A stretch of DNA of 64,000 nt from Runella sp. SP2 (lineage in GTDB: Bacteria > Bacteroidota > Bacteroidia > Cytophagales > Spirosomataceae), in contig NZ_CP031030.1 in NCBI RefSeq assembly GCF_003711225.1, forward strand, positions 6,933,501 to 6,997,500. Reading direction: 5' to 3'. The translations under genes and the position numbers were made by a program. Shown one piece after another: positions 7,671-16,656 of the stretch (within the stretch, counting starts at the first letter, position 1; each line of letters begins with the position of its first letter). The notes under the pieces are model-generated. The model ran no database searches, was not told where the DNA came from, and saw only the letters and a program-made list of their open reading frames with translations.

Positions 7671-9064
7671 ATCCCGTATTTATCCAACAAATAAATTATG
7701 GCTGCCATGGAGGCACTGCCAAGGTCTAGTTCGCGTTTGTTTACGTTTTCAAAATTATCGTTGGGAGCGTGGTGTACGTCAAAATACCGCTGAGAATCAG
7801 GTTTATATCCAAATAATACGGTGCCTGATTGTGCCAATGGGCCAATGTCAGCGCCACCGCCTCCTGGGCCAATTTCGTGCAAACTATAGGGCGCAAGCAG
7901 CTCCTTCCACGTTTGGATTTTAGCTTTTTGGTCTGGACGGCCTACGACCCCAAAACCTTTTGGCGTAAAGCCACCGTTGTCAGACTCTACCGCCGCGATG
8001 TGCTTTTCGTTGTTCTGTTTGGCCAAATCCGCGTATTTTATACCGCCGCGCAGCCCATTTTCTTCGTTCATAAACATTACCGCCCGAATCGTGCGTTTGG
8101 GCTTGTAACCAATGGCTTTCAATACCCGTAACACTTCAATAGATTGTACACAGCCTGCTCCGTCGTCGTGAGCACCTTCGGCCAAATCCCACGAATCTAA
8201 ATGGCCACCTACGACGATAATCTCATCGGGAAACTCGCTTCCTTTTATTTCACCCACTACGTTGTGGGAGTCAGCATCGGGCAATGTTTCGCAATTTTGA
8301 CGGAAGAAAAAAGTCAACGTTGGATTTTCTTTGAGCTTGTTGCTGAGCAGGTTAGCGGCGTTGGTGCTAATCGCTGCGGTCGGAATAAGGGGCGCACCTG
8401 TGGCATAACGCATACTTCCCGTGTGCGGAAAATCATCTTGAACGGTACTTACCGAACGGACAATTGATCCTACGGCACCCAAATTTCCCGCTTCGCTGGC
8501 TCCGTTGGCGCGTTGTTCAACGGCACCACCGTAAGCTTCAAACGTGTTGAGCTTGGTCGGGTCCATTGGGCGATTAAAAAAGACAATTTTTCCTTTGACT
8601 TTTTCTTTGCCCAATTCCCGTAATTGCTGAAAGCTTTTGACCTCAATCACTTCGGCTTCAACGCCTTTAACAGAGGTCGCAATCGACCCGCCGAGGGCAG
8701 CAATGGGAACATTGATTTTTTGTTTACCCACGTGAATGTACGCTTCTTCTTTTTTGCCACGCACCCAATGTGGCACTTTTACATCCTGTAAAAACACCCG
8801 ATCAAACCCCTGCTGTTGCATGAGCTGTTGGGTGTAAACCACCGCTTTTTTAGCCCCTTCGGAACCACTGAGGCGAGGGCCTACTTGTTTGCAGAGATAA
8901 CGCAGCCATTCGTAGCCTTGGCCGTTGGTGAGTGTTTCGTTGTAAATTTTGCGAATGACGACCGAATCTTCGCGGGTTTGAGCCAGTGTGCTACTAGCCA
9001 CAAACAACAGAAAAACAAGCTTTTTCAATGGGTGGTTGGTTAGAAGGTTGATGATGTGATTCAT
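7667..9064 (-). CDS. M28-family metallopeptidase (carboxypeptidase Q-like)
   Basis: 465-residue secreted zinc aminopeptidase/carboxypeptidase. The start at 9064 gives a clean signal peptide (LKKLVFLLFVASSTLAQ); an in-frame ATG farther upstream (9187) would lie inside the preceding gene and add an unrelated 41-residue tail. Di-zinc ligands are visible in order: GGHLDSWD (about 286), GAHDDGAG, the catalytic NEENG (about 335), ESDNGG (about 362) and DVHHAPND (about 437). A protease-associated (PA) domain fits the region about 110-250. It is the last gene of a three-gene minus-strand run with two glycosyltransferases, 14 bp after the preceding one. Likely periplasmic dipeptide or peptide breakdown. 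Confidence 0.9.
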   Translation of the reverse strand: MNHIINLLTNHPLKKLVFLLFVASSTLAQTREDSVVIRKIYNETLTNGQGYEWLRYLCKQVGPRLSGSEGAKKAVVYTQQLMQQQGFDRVFLQDVKVPHWVRGKKEEAYIHVGKQKINVPIAALGGSIATSVKGVEAEVIEVKSFQQLRELGKEKVKGKIVFFNRPMDPTKLNTFEAYGGAVEQRANGASEAGNLGAVGSIVRSVSTVQDDFPHTGSMRYATGAPLIPTAAISTNAANLLSNKLKENPTLTFFFRQNCETLPDADSHNVVGEIKGSEFPDEIIVVGGHLDSWDLAEGAHDDGAGCVQSIEVLRVLKAIGYKPKRTIRAVMFMNEENGLRGGIKYADLAKQNNEKHIAAVESDNGGFTPKGFGVVGRPDQKAKIQTWKELLAPYSLHEIGPGGGGADIGPLAQSGTVLFGYKPDSQRYFDVHHAPNDNFENVNKRELDLGSASMAAIIYLLDKYGI

Positions 9065-9078
9065 CACAAAAATACATT

Positions 9079-10095
9079 CTATTCCAATATGTCTCCTAGC
9101 GCTGTCAAAAGAATTCCCGTTGTAGTAGCATCTTGGTCGGCAAAACGGTGGTAATTCCCTTTCCGCCATTGTTGTAACGTAGGCCAAATTCGTCGAAAAC
9201 GATTGTCGGGTAAATGGGCGCGTGTTTCCAGAAAATGTAACTTTTCGGCTAAAATCCGAAAATTAGGCGCCGAATTAGGAATTACCCGACTTAGATGGGT
9301 ATAGATTTTTCGTAACTCGTCGGCTTGCTGCTGTAGCGGAGCAAGCTTGGCGCTGTGCGGGCGAGAAAAACGACTGGTTAGTGTGACTGATTGAAGACTT
9401 TTTTGTTGAGTTCCTACCTGCTGAGCACAGTGCTGACGATACTGGATGAGGACTTTGGGAATAAATACGATTTGATTGAGGAGAGAAGCGACAAACGCCA
9501 TCCAAGTATCGTGTAAAAACTCCGAAATATCGGAAGGAAATGGCAAAATTGCATTCACAAACGATTTGCGTACGGCCATCGTACAACCCGCAACTCGGTT
9601 GCCGACGAGTAATACCTCGATACTTCGTCCCTGTTTCCATTGCTCCTGTTGATGGGGACCAAAACGAACAACTTCCCAAAAGTGCTTTTGGAGAGAGTGA
9701 GTATATTCATCTACCAAAAGAGCATCCGAAAAAACCACATTTACGGAAGGGTTTTCACTGAAGGCTTTTGATAAATGGGCTACTTTTTCGGGCAGCCAAT
9801 AGTCGTCTTGATCGGCTAAAAACAAAAGGTCACCTTGGCAAGCGGTCAGCGCTTTTTCAAAGTTCTTGGTTACGCCTAGCTTATGCTCGTTTTGGAAAAT
9901 ACGGACAGGAAAAGGAGCGTTCTTTCCAAATTGTTCGACCAATGCAACAGTATTATCCGTCGAACCATCATCGCAAACGACAAGTTCGTCGGGGAGTAAA
10001 GTCTGATTTTGAATGCTTTCCAACTGCTCCGTTACAAATTTTGCACCGTTGTACGTACACATTGCAACCGAAATCAGCGGTCGGTAGTTGGACAT
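9079..10095 (-). CDS. Family 2 glycosyltransferase
   Basis: 338-residue GT-A fold glycosyltransferase. The N-terminus shows the GT2 nucleotide-sugar core: SVAMCTYNGAKFV (about residues 9-21), VVCDDGSTDNT (about 39-49), and the metal-binding ADQDDYW (about 93-99). No membrane segments are evident, so it probably acts at the cytoplasmic face. GT2 enzymes of this subtype commonly act in rhamnan, O-antigen or exopolysaccharide assembly; donor and acceptor cannot be told from sequence. It lies 34 bp downstream of another glycosyltransferase gene on the same strand and 14 bp upstream of the M28 peptidase gene. Confidence 0.88.
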   Translation of the reverse strand: MSNYRPLISVAMCTYNGAKFVTEQLESIQNQTLLPDELVVCDDGSTDNTVALVEQFGKNAPFPVRIFQNEHKLGVTKNFEKALTACQGDLLFLADQDDYWLPEKVAHLSKAFSENPSVNVVFSDALLVDEYTHSLQKHFWEVVRFGPHQQEQWKQGRSIEVLLVGNRVAGCTMAVRKSFVNAILPFPSDISEFLHDTWMAFVASLLNQIVFIPKVLIQYRQHCAQQVGTQQKSLQSVTLTSRFSRPHSAKLAPLQQQADELRKIYTHLSRVIPNSAPNFRILAEKLHFLETRAHLPDNRFRRIWPTLQQWRKGNYHRFADQDATTTGILLTALGDILE

Positions 10096-10129
10096 ATAGT
10101 CGATTATCGAGGGTTAGAATAGAGTTTAA

Positions 10130-11107
10130 CTACGCGTCGAGTAAACGCAATAGACGTCGGCAGCCATTGATTAGAATTCGCCGAAGCGCTTTGTTTTTTT
10201 GGTAAAAATACGAAGGTTTATGATATGCGTTTGGTAAACTTTTAAAATGAGTGTCATTATTAGCTGTTAGTTCCTTTTGGTATATGTCAAAAAGTGGTTT
10301 CACGTCGGGACGAGCACTAAAAGAAAACCTATCTTGGTGAACAGACAAGTTATCTGGACTCGAAAGTCGATAGCCGCTAAAATGGAAAAATACCAAAGGA
10401 AAGGTGTCGTTTACCCAAAAGCCATCATTTTTCTGTGACACTTTTCGCTCGTGCATGTTCCAGTAGGCCAAATTATAACCTAAATGTTGACTAACGAGAG
10501 CATTGGGATAAAACAACGGAACGTAATTGAGCCATAGTTGGTCGCAGTTCATTCCTTCGGCAAAATTGAAATAGCCTTCGTGCCAAACACGGTCTTCCCA
10601 CCAGGCTAAAAAACGAGCAGTTTCTTCGGAACGACGGAGCGCAAAAAAACCACCGTTATACAAGCCCGCATTCAAAAAACTACGCAGATGCGGAATCCCC
10701 TCGCCAGTGATAGGAGTAACCACGTGTGGTGTAATAACAATACTGTGACTATCAAGGTCTTTTTCGATGGGAGCAACATCTCCAAAAAGGCGAATGTCAG
10801 CATCAAAATAGAGTAATTTTTCAACGTCGGGATAGGTTTTGTAAAGCCAACTAGCCATAAAAGGCTTAGCCAAACAACTCAGCTCGAAAACAGTATATCG
10901 GTTAAAAAGATTGTGAAAATCGGGGACTTGCTGTTCATTGATTTCAACGATTGTATGTGCACTGACGGACGAAACATCACGGTCGTTGATTTTGTCAAAA
11001 AGTCCAATCACCACACGGTAGTCGGGGTTATATTTTACCAAACTATCGGCCATCGTTTTGGCCAGTGCTAAATGACTTAGGGTACAGATTGTAAATGCAA
11101 GACGCAT
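10130..11107 (-). CDS. GT-A nucleotide-diphospho-sugar glycosyltransferase
   Basis: 325-residue cytosolic glycosyltransferase. The N-terminal FTICTLSHLALAKTMADSL and the DxD-type motif in LLYFDADIRLFGD (about residues 97-109) place it in the nucleotide-diphospho-sugar transferase superfamily with similarity to GT8-like enzymes. A central LNAGLYNGGFFALRR and a later NCDQLWLNY are typical of this group. First gene of a minus-strand unit with the GT2 gene. The two likely add successive sugars to a surface glycan; no polymerase or flippase lies nearby. Confidence 0.8.
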   Translation of the reverse strand: MRLAFTICTLSHLALAKTMADSLVKYNPDYRVVIGLFDKINDRDVSSVSAHTIVEINEQQVPDFHNLFNRYTVFELSCLAKPFMASWLYKTYPDVEKLLYFDADIRLFGDVAPIEKDLDSHSIVITPHVVTPITGEGIPHLRSFLNAGLYNGGFFALRRSEETARFLAWWEDRVWHEGYFNFAEGMNCDQLWLNYVPLFYPNALVSQHLGYNLAYWNMHERKVSQKNDGFWVNDTFPLVFFHFSGYRLSSPDNLSVHQDRFSFSARPDVKPLFDIYQKELTANNDTHFKSLPNAYHKPSYFYQKNKALRRILINGCRRLLRLLDA

Positions 11108-11309
11108 TAGAAAAGAAATAGTTTTGAGACAAAAATACGTACTTCTTCTGAGTTTCGGTCGGAGAAGGTCGTTTTTTGATTTTATGGTAATGCCTCCTTT
11201 CGTTTTTTATAGATATTCCGCCCCTCTTTGAAAAAGACCTAGTAAAAACGAAAACGAAACCACTTATAGGACAAAACCCTTTGATAACTATTTAAGAGAC
11301 GTTACACAC
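11108..11309. promoter_or_regulatory. Divergent promoter region
   Basis: About 200 bases between the divergently transcribed glycosyltransferase and beta-propeller genes, so both promoters should lie here. TTTG boxes are present (for example near 11228), but none is paired with a convincing TAnnTTTG. Confidence 0.4.
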
Positions 11310-12377
11310 ATGAACCTTTCTAGCTCACGTCGCGATTTTATGAAAGCAACAGCAACTACGCTGCTCGCTCCTTCGATTTTATCAAATTCTTCTATGGCCA
11401 GTGCCGCCGACGGTGACATTGTTGGCCACGGTAGCCACCGTTACAAAATTCAGGCAGGCTGGGGTAAACTTGATGCCGCGCAATTTCCCGTTAAAAACTG
11501 CCATGAAATGGTCATCGACAGCAAAGGAAGACTTATTATGGTAACGGACGAGACCAAAAATAATATTTTGGTGTACGACCGTTCGGGTAAGTTACTAGAA
11601 AGCTGGGGTCACGAATATCCTGGAGGGCACGGCCTTACGCTCTGGAATGCCAACGGTGAAGAGTTTTTGTTTATCTGTGACCCTAACTCTGGAAAAGTGA
11701 CCAAAACCGACTTGAAAGGGAAAGTTTTAATGACCATTGAACACCCATCCAAAGTAGGAGCTTACAAACCCGAAGATAAATTTTTGCCTACTGAAACTGC
11801 CGTTGGCCCAACGGGCGACATCTACGTGGCAGACGGATATGGCTCGCAGTGGATTTTGCAGTACACCTCAAAGGGGGAATTTATTCGGAAATTTGGAGGT
11901 TCGGGCGACGAAGATGGACAATTTTCGACCGCCCACGGAATCACCGTCGATTACCGCAATAAATCGAACCCGACCTTGTTGATTACGTCGCGTGCGCACA
12001 ATGCCTTCAAACGCTTTACATTGGATGGGAAATACCTCTCAACTATCTTTTTGCCAGGAGCTTATGTGTGTCGTCCTGTGATTCATGGCGATACGTTGTA
12101 TGCAGGGGTATGTTGGTCGCGTTTGCGGTATTTAAACCAGACTCCTAACTCAGGTTTTGTGACAATTTTGGATAAAAATGACAAAGTCATCTCAAACCCA
12201 GGAGGAACCAAACCCGAATACCGTAATGGGCAACTTCAATTGATGGTGCAAGACAAAGCCGCGGTTGATGGGATTTTGATGCATTGCCACGATGTGTGTA
12301 TCGACAACGACGAAAATATCTATATCTGTCAGTGGAATGCCAAACAGACGTATCCAGTGAAGCTTGCAAGAATCTGA
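11310..12377 (+). CDS. Tat-exported NHL-type six-bladed beta-propeller protein
   Basis: 355-residue protein with a twin-arginine signal (SSRRDFMKAT, about residues 5-14; cleavage likely after MASAA). The rest reads as NHL-like blades: repeated patterns such as GRLIMVTDETKNNILVYD, GDIYVADGYGSQWILQY and a GQFSTAHGITVD turn. Bacteroidota proteins of this kind resemble peptidylglycine alpha-amidating lyase or SMP-30-type propellers, but no catalytic residues can be assigned confidently. It ends with NIYICQWNAKQTYPVKLARI-like final blade closure. Monocistronic by appearance, followed by a long inverted repeat. Confidence 0.8.
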   Translation: MNLSSSRRDFMKATATTLLAPSILSNSSMASAADGDIVGHGSHRYKIQAGWGKLDAAQFPVKNCHEMVIDSKGRLIMVTDETKNNILVYDRSGKLLESWGHEYPGGHGLTLWNANGEEFLFICDPNSGKVTKTDLKGKVLMTIEHPSKVGAYKPEDKFLPTETAVGPTGDIYVADGYGSQWILQYTSKGEFIRKFGGSGDEDGQFSTAHGITVDYRNKSNPTLLITSRAHNAFKRFTLDGKYLSTIFLPGAYVCRPVIHGDTLYAGVCWSRLRYLNQTPNSGFVTILDKNDKVISNPGGTKPEYRNGQLQLMVQDKAAVDGILMHCHDVCIDNDENIYICQWNAKQTYPVKLARI

Positions 12378-12383
12378 TAATAG

Positions 12384-12470
12384 AGTGTCGAGTGGAGAGT
12401 GCAGAATTTCGAATGGGATTTTTATTCGACATCGCACGGGCGACCCCGTCTGCACTCTCCACTCGACACT
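12384..12470. repeat. Perfect 22-bp inverted repeat
   Basis: Arms at 12384-12405 (AGTGTCGAGTGGAGAGTGCA plus GA) and 12449-12470 are exact reverse complements separated by 43 bases. It begins 7 bases after the beta-propeller stop codon. There is no T-run after it, so it looks more like a dispersed REP/MITE-type element than a simple terminator. Confidence 0.8.
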
Positions 12471-12496
12471 TAAAGTAACCCATTTTTATCGCAGGG

Positions 12497-12545
12497 CTCT
12501 TCGATAAGAGGCGTTAAAGCCGCTACTTCGAAGAGGAATAGAATT
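12497..12545 (+). other. Possible structured RNA leader
   Basis: Nested stems: outer CTCTTCGA (12497-12504) with TCGAAGAG (12538-12545), inner GGC/GCC around GTTAAA. It lies about 65 bases upstream of the small membrane protein gene. No known RNA family recognised. Confidence 0.3.
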
Positions 12546-12561
12546 GACATAAATCATTTTA

Positions 12562-12594
12562 TTTGTATAATAATTGGATTTAATTGTATATTTC
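12562..12594 (+). promoter_or_regulatory. Candidate promoter of the small membrane protein gene
   Basis: TTTG (12562-12565), 21-base spacer, TATATTTC (12587-12594), close to the Bacteroidota consensus TTTG/TAnnTTTG but with a spacer slightly long and one mismatch. The predicted transcript would start a few bases before the ATG at 12609. Confidence 0.35.
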
Positions 12595-12608
12595 TAAACC
12601 TGTTTACG

Positions 12609-12833
12609 ATGAAAACCTTTAATTCTGCTGCCGAGAAAGAAGAATATTACGCCAAACGCCGAAAGAAAGGCTTTGTCATTGGCGGAGTCGGAGCCGCCAT
12701 TTTGGGTGGCGGATTTATTCTTCAGTACATTTTGTACATGACGGGTCACTCGTTTAATGGCGTTATGTATTCGCTCACCACCATCGGAATATGCCTCGTT
12801 ATGTACGCTGCCGTTGAAATATTTGGGTGGTAA
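12609..12833 (+). CDS. Small membrane protein, 74 aa
   Basis: 74-residue protein with a charged N-terminus (KEEYYAKRRKKG) and two hydrophobic segments, about residues 21-43 (GFVIGGVGAAILGGGFILQY) and 51-72. By the positive-inside rule the N-terminus is cytoplasmic, making a helical hairpin. No family recognised and no function proposed. It is a credible gene: ATG start, sensible composition, a candidate promoter just upstream, and spacing of 80 bp to the next gene on the same strand. Confidence 0.6.
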   Translation: MKTFNSAAEKEEYYAKRRKKGFVIGGVGAAILGGGFILQYILYMTGHSFNGVMYSLTTIGICLVMYAAVEIFGW

Positions 12834-12913
12834 ATCAGTCTATTGCTACCTTTTTTTTGCTTTTACAGATAATTTTTTGGCATTTTGGAGTTCTAAAAGA
12901 AAAGACTACCGTA

Positions 12914-14968
12914 ATGCCAAAAAGTTATATTGTTGTTGTGTGGATGTTGGGCTGGGGATTATTTCTTAATCCCGCGTGGGCACAGACCGAACAAACCACG
13001 TTGCGTGCTTTGCTTTCTCTGAAAAATCCTTCCCCTAAAAAAACATATTTAGTAACCGATGTAGGCAAAGAAGGAGAATGGCGCTACGACTCTAGCGATA
13101 AAGACTCCCCCGCCAACGGTGGAACGGTGCTGGAAAGCGCTAACCGAGCGGTGCAGGGACGATTCAAACGCCAATTTGACCCCAGAACAGGCGTGCACAT
13201 TGATTGGTTTTTGGACAAGTCGATGGCGACAATCAACGGCGCTTTGTTGGAAGCTGTAAAAGTGAGCGAACGGGTAAATTTTGGGTCTAAAGTCTATGTC
13301 ATTGCCCCAGTGACGTTAACATCCGATGCGCTGTGGTCGCCGCAGCGATTACGGCTGCATTTTCAAAATACGACCCTGCAAGCACAAAGTGGATTGAAAG
13401 TTGTCAAAATCTTAGAACTGCGAGACATTCCCGAACTGGCGCTTTCAGGGGTTGTTTTTTTGGATGGAAATGTAAAAAAAGCACAAATTGCGCAACCTCT
13501 GAATGAAGGAGGCAACGCATTTTTGACCATTGTAGCCCCGTCTAATCGTACCACTTCTCGTTTGGAAATTGGCTCGTTGACCATCCAAAATATGCCGATG
13601 TGCGGTGTGAATATTGTCACACATAACGATGAACGGGATGAAGGATACCGCCGTATTTTGGTAAAAGCATTTCGTGAAGTCAATGGTTATAATGGGCTCA
13701 ATATCCAAAATGATGGCTTTGCGGCGTGGGGTTTCAACGTCAAAGGAGCACATCGCTCGGTGGTGATAGATTCGCTTTATGCCTTGCAAGACAATGAACC
13801 TTGGGGCGACGCGCCGATTGAAAAATCGTTTTATACCTTCACGTTCGAGAACCAAGTGGATCCTCAGGTTCATAAGCGAAAAGACACCCTCTACATTAAA
13901 AACCTGTATGCCAAATATCCTTGTTCGTTGATTTTATACACGCAGGCAGTCAATAACGTACTGATTGACAACTACGTAATGGATGGTGTTCTGAGAAAAC
14001 CTGCGGTGGCCGATGAAAAAGCATATCCAACCATGCTACGAAAAAACTTGTCGTGGGTAGGGTCAAAACATACGTGGACGTCTTTTAAAAGCCCAAAAAG
14101 TAGCTTTCGAGTCAAAAAAATGCGGATTCAGAACACCAATAAAGTTTTTATGAGTGAATCTTCCATCAGCGACATAACGGGTTTGTGGCTCAACAAAGGC
14201 ATTTCGGGAGCAGTATTTGATTCCATCGAAACGGACGTTCGCATCAAACTCCACGGTGATGGTTATTACTTTGGGTTTCCCAATGTACCCGACGGCAGGC
14301 ACCGAGTGGGGACGTTCATTAGCCATATTCCTGCTAAACGTAATTATGTTCAGCCATTGAGTGCTGATTTGACAATTGATAAATTACACATTGGGCGAGG
14401 CTCAGGGGTAATTTTTGCGATGGGAAATGCTAAAATTGGAAGTATCACGCAAGATAACGACAGTCGCGGAATTTTTGAAAGTCGAGAAAATAGGTTTAAA
14501 AATACCGAGATGTTGTACAACGGGTTTATCGTTGATAAGTGTCAAGCAACGGATATTTTGTGGCGTTTTAACTGGTTCGTTAACCAAAAACAATTGACGG
14601 ACGAAACGGCAGTTCAGGCTGGGGAACGGTATGAGTTTAAGAATTTTACGGGCAATAATTATTTAGAATCGCACACGACGTTTACGGCTTCCAACGAAAC
14701 TTCATCGTACGTAACTGCCTACCGCTACGACGGCGATGCGACGATTCAGCGCAACGTCGAGCAGTTTCTACAGTTTGTTGAATTTAATTGGACCAACGTC
14801 AAAATGAAATTGATTGATGGCTCGTCTAGCAATTTTGTACGGCGTTTTATGCCCACCAAATACACCGAAAAACCACTGCTTCTGAACCTATCTCGTAAGC
14901 CTAGACCTTTGAAAGGCTGGAAGATGGATTGGAAAACCAGCGTGTTTACGCAATGTGTCATTGAATAA
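12914..14968 (+). CDS. Secreted protein, probable right-handed beta-helix
   Basis: 684-residue secreted protein. The frame is open farther upstream, but the ATG at 12914 is immediately followed by a signal peptide (VVVWMLGWGLFLNPAWA-Q), so it is taken as the start. The body has many short strand-turn repeats ending in N, D or G (LVKAFREVNGYNGLNIQND, VVIDSLYALQDNE, DTLYIKNLYAKYPC), which is the look of a pectate-lyase-like parallel beta-helix. The N-terminal part resembles the entry domain of such proteins (GTVLESANRAVQGRF). No catalytic motif is clear, so enzyme or binding role is open. No T9SS C-terminal sorting domain was recognised. A strong bidirectional terminator follows. Confidence 0.65.
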   Translation: MPKSYIVVVWMLGWGLFLNPAWAQTEQTTLRALLSLKNPSPKKTYLVTDVGKEGEWRYDSSDKDSPANGGTVLESANRAVQGRFKRQFDPRTGVHIDWFLDKSMATINGALLEAVKVSERVNFGSKVYVIAPVTLTSDALWSPQRLRLHFQNTTLQAQSGLKVVKILELRDIPELALSGVVFLDGNVKKAQIAQPLNEGGNAFLTIVAPSNRTTSRLEIGSLTIQNMPMCGVNIVTHNDERDEGYRRILVKAFREVNGYNGLNIQNDGFAAWGFNVKGAHRSVVIDSLYALQDNEPWGDAPIEKSFYTFTFENQVDPQVHKRKDTLYIKNLYAKYPCSLILYTQAVNNVLIDNYVMDGVLRKPAVADEKAYPTMLRKNLSWVGSKHTWTSFKSPKSSFRVKKMRIQNTNKVFMSESSISDITGLWLNKGISGAVFDSIETDVRIKLHGDGYYFGFPNVPDGRHRVGTFISHIPAKRNYVQPLSADLTIDKLHIGRGSGVIFAMGNAKIGSITQDNDSRGIFESRENRFKNTEMLYNGFIVDKCQATDILWRFNWFVNQKQLTDETAVQAGERYEFKNFTGNNYLESHTTFTASNETSSYVTAYRYDGDATIQRNVEQFLQFVEFNWTNVKMKLIDGSSSNFVRRFMPTKYTEKPLLLNLSRKPRPLKGWKMDWKTSVFTQCVIE

Positions 14969-14978
14969 CTGCCCATAA

Positions 14979-15014
14979 AAAAAGCTCCAACCGTTTTTGG
15001 CGATTGGAGCTTTT
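14979..15014. terminator. Bidirectional terminator between convergent genes
   Basis: Stem AAAAGCTCCAA / TTGGAGCTTTT with A-run on one side and T-run on the other, so it can terminate both the beta-helix gene (+) and susD (-). Confidence 0.8.
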
Positions 15015-15018
15015 CAAC

Positions 15019-15051
15019 AACTTCCCGAAAGTTAAAAACTTTCGGGAAGTT
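15019..15051. repeat. 15-bp perfect palindrome with AAA loop
   Basis: AACTTCCCGAAAGTT, three-base loop AAA, AACTTTCGGGAAGTT. It lies 11 bases from the susD stop. It lacks a T-run and resembles in design the palindromes at 22004 and 49893. Confidence 0.75.
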
Positions 15052-15061
15052 CACCAGATTT

Positions 15062-16624
15062 CTAGTTAGGATAACCTGGGTTTTGTGGTTTCAAGTTAGG
15101 GTTGTTAAGCATTTCTTGACGTCCTAACGGTAACAACAAGTGTTTTTCTTGCAATGGGCGATTCGAGCTTAGGTTTACGTGACCAACGAAGTTATCGAAA
15201 CCATTTGTTGTTTCGTTATACACTTTGCGAAGACGTACCATGTCAAACCAGGTGATTTGCTCATAGCACAACTCGTGCCAACGCTCTCTCCAAACCGCCT
15301 CGCGGAAAGTTGTTTGCGTATAAGTACCAAGTGCAGGAGTGGTAAGTTGTGCGCGGTCTCTGATGCGTTTGAAAGCATCGTAAGCAGCTTGTGTAGGGCC
15401 ACCCACTTCGTTTTGAGCTTCAGCAAATAACAACAACACTTCTGCATAACGAATTTGAGGCACGTTCAAGTTGTTTTGACGAGTTCCTGCCACTCCCGAC
15501 GTTCCGTTGGCGGTACGGTTGAAGTGCTTGAATACATATGGTGCACCTAGTTCGAATCGAGCTCCGTTACCGTTGGTGAAATACGTAGTGTAGAAATACC
15601 CGTCTTGGTCTTTAGCACGCAAGTCACCTGCTTCATACGACTTGTAGAAGAACGAAGTTGGTACTGTACTTCCTGTTCCTGAAGGACCGTTAAAAGTCAC
15701 AGGTTTGAAGTTAGGATACATGTTATCCATTGGGTTACCAGCTACAACCGTGTTGTATTGAAGCATGAAAAGGTGCTCAAGACGGTTTTCAGTACTTTCT
15801 TTGTGTACATCCTCGTACGAAGTGAAGAGGTTGATAGTGCCAGGGTTGGCATTGGCGTAAGTGATTACTTCCAATGCTTTGTCAGCCGCTAGTTTGTAAT
15901 GAGCTGCTCCTTTGTTGAGAGGGAAACCTGCCATTGTCAAATACACACGAGCCAACTGTGCTTTTACCGCCGCTAAGTTTGCACGTCCACTTACATCCAT
16001 CCATGCCAAACCTGCTGCTTCAGCAGCAACGAGGTCATCCACGATGAGTTTGTAAACTTCTTCTTGTGGAGCACGGCCCGGCTGGAAATCTTCCGAGCTT
16101 GCTGTTTGAGGCTTAGTTACCAATGGAATGTCGCCCCACAAACGTACCGCTGTGAAGTAAGCCGTAGCTCTCAAGAAGCGAGCTTCTCCCAATACCTTCT
16201 TTTTCTGCGCATCGGGCATTGTTGTGATCCCAGGTACTTTATCAATTACTTGGTTAGCTTGCGCAATTACTTTATACAAACCGTTCCAATAGTTGACAAC
16301 GTGCGCAGTGTTTCCGTCGTGAACCAATCCGTAGAGGTTGTTCAAGTCAGAGTTTTGCGCGGTTTCGGTGGTTGAAGTTCCCGTAAGGGCTTCCAACAAT
16401 TGCCAGTTTGACGAGAAGATACCTGCTCCATCACCCATGAAACGCATATCTGCATAGACAGAGGCCAAAGCCGCTTCTGCGTGGTCTGGAATGGTATAGA
16501 AGTTATCGGGAGTAAGGTTTGAAGGGGCTTGTTCGCTCAAGAAATCCGAACAGCTCGAAGGCCCGATGAGAACGGCTCCGATAAGTGCGGCTTTTCCTAG
16601 GTTCTTTATAATGTTTAGTTGCAT
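15062..16624 (-). CDS. susD: SusD/RagB-family outer-membrane lipoprotein
   Basis: 520-residue glycan- or nutrient-binding lipoprotein that caps a SusC channel. The ATG at 16624 gives a lipoprotein signal ending GPSSC (cysteine near residue 24); the upstream TTG in frame is not needed. Family hallmarks: DFLSEQAPSNLTPDNFY after the lipid anchor, TPR-like helices including LGEARFLRATAYF (about 145) and AAVKAQLARVYLTMAG (about 220), and the C-terminal RYAEVLLLFAEAQNEVGG plus WRERWHELCYE...WFDMVR region typical of RagB/SusD C-terminal domains. It lies 32 bp downstream of susC. Ligand unknown; no degradative enzyme adjoins it. Confidence 0.95.
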   Translation of the reverse strand: MQLNIIKNLGKAALIGAVLIGPSSCSDFLSEQAPSNLTPDNFYTIPDHAEAALASVYADMRFMGDGAGIFSSNWQLLEALTGTSTTETAQNSDLNNLYGLVHDGNTAHVVNYWNGLYKVIAQANQVIDKVPGITTMPDAQKKKVLGEARFLRATAYFTAVRLWGDIPLVTKPQTASSEDFQPGRAPQEEVYKLIVDDLVAAEAAGLAWMDVSGRANLAAVKAQLARVYLTMAGFPLNKGAAHYKLAADKALEVITYANANPGTINLFTSYEDVHKESTENRLEHLFMLQYNTVVAGNPMDNMYPNFKPVTFNGPSGTGSTVPTSFFYKSYEAGDLRAKDQDGYFYTTYFTNGNGARFELGAPYVFKHFNRTANGTSGVAGTRQNNLNVPQIRYAEVLLLFAEAQNEVGGPTQAAYDAFKRIRDRAQLTTPALGTYTQTTFREAVWRERWHELCYEQITWFDMVRLRKVYNETTNGFDNFVGHVNLSSNRPLQEKHLLLPLGRQEMLNNPNLKPQNPGYPN

Positions 16625-16656
16625 GATAATGTTCAATTTAAGTGAAAGAGTGTGAA

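Noticed and set aside
9066-9187. Upstream extension of the M28 peptidase gene to an ATG at 9187
   Set aside because: It overlaps the preceding glycosyltransferase gene by over 100 bases and would bury the signal peptide; the ATG at 9064 is the natural start.
12827-12913. Upstream ATG for the beta-helix protein gene at 12827
   Set aside because: It overlaps the end of the 74-aa gene and puts a second hydrophobic stretch before the obvious signal peptide, so 12914 was chosen.
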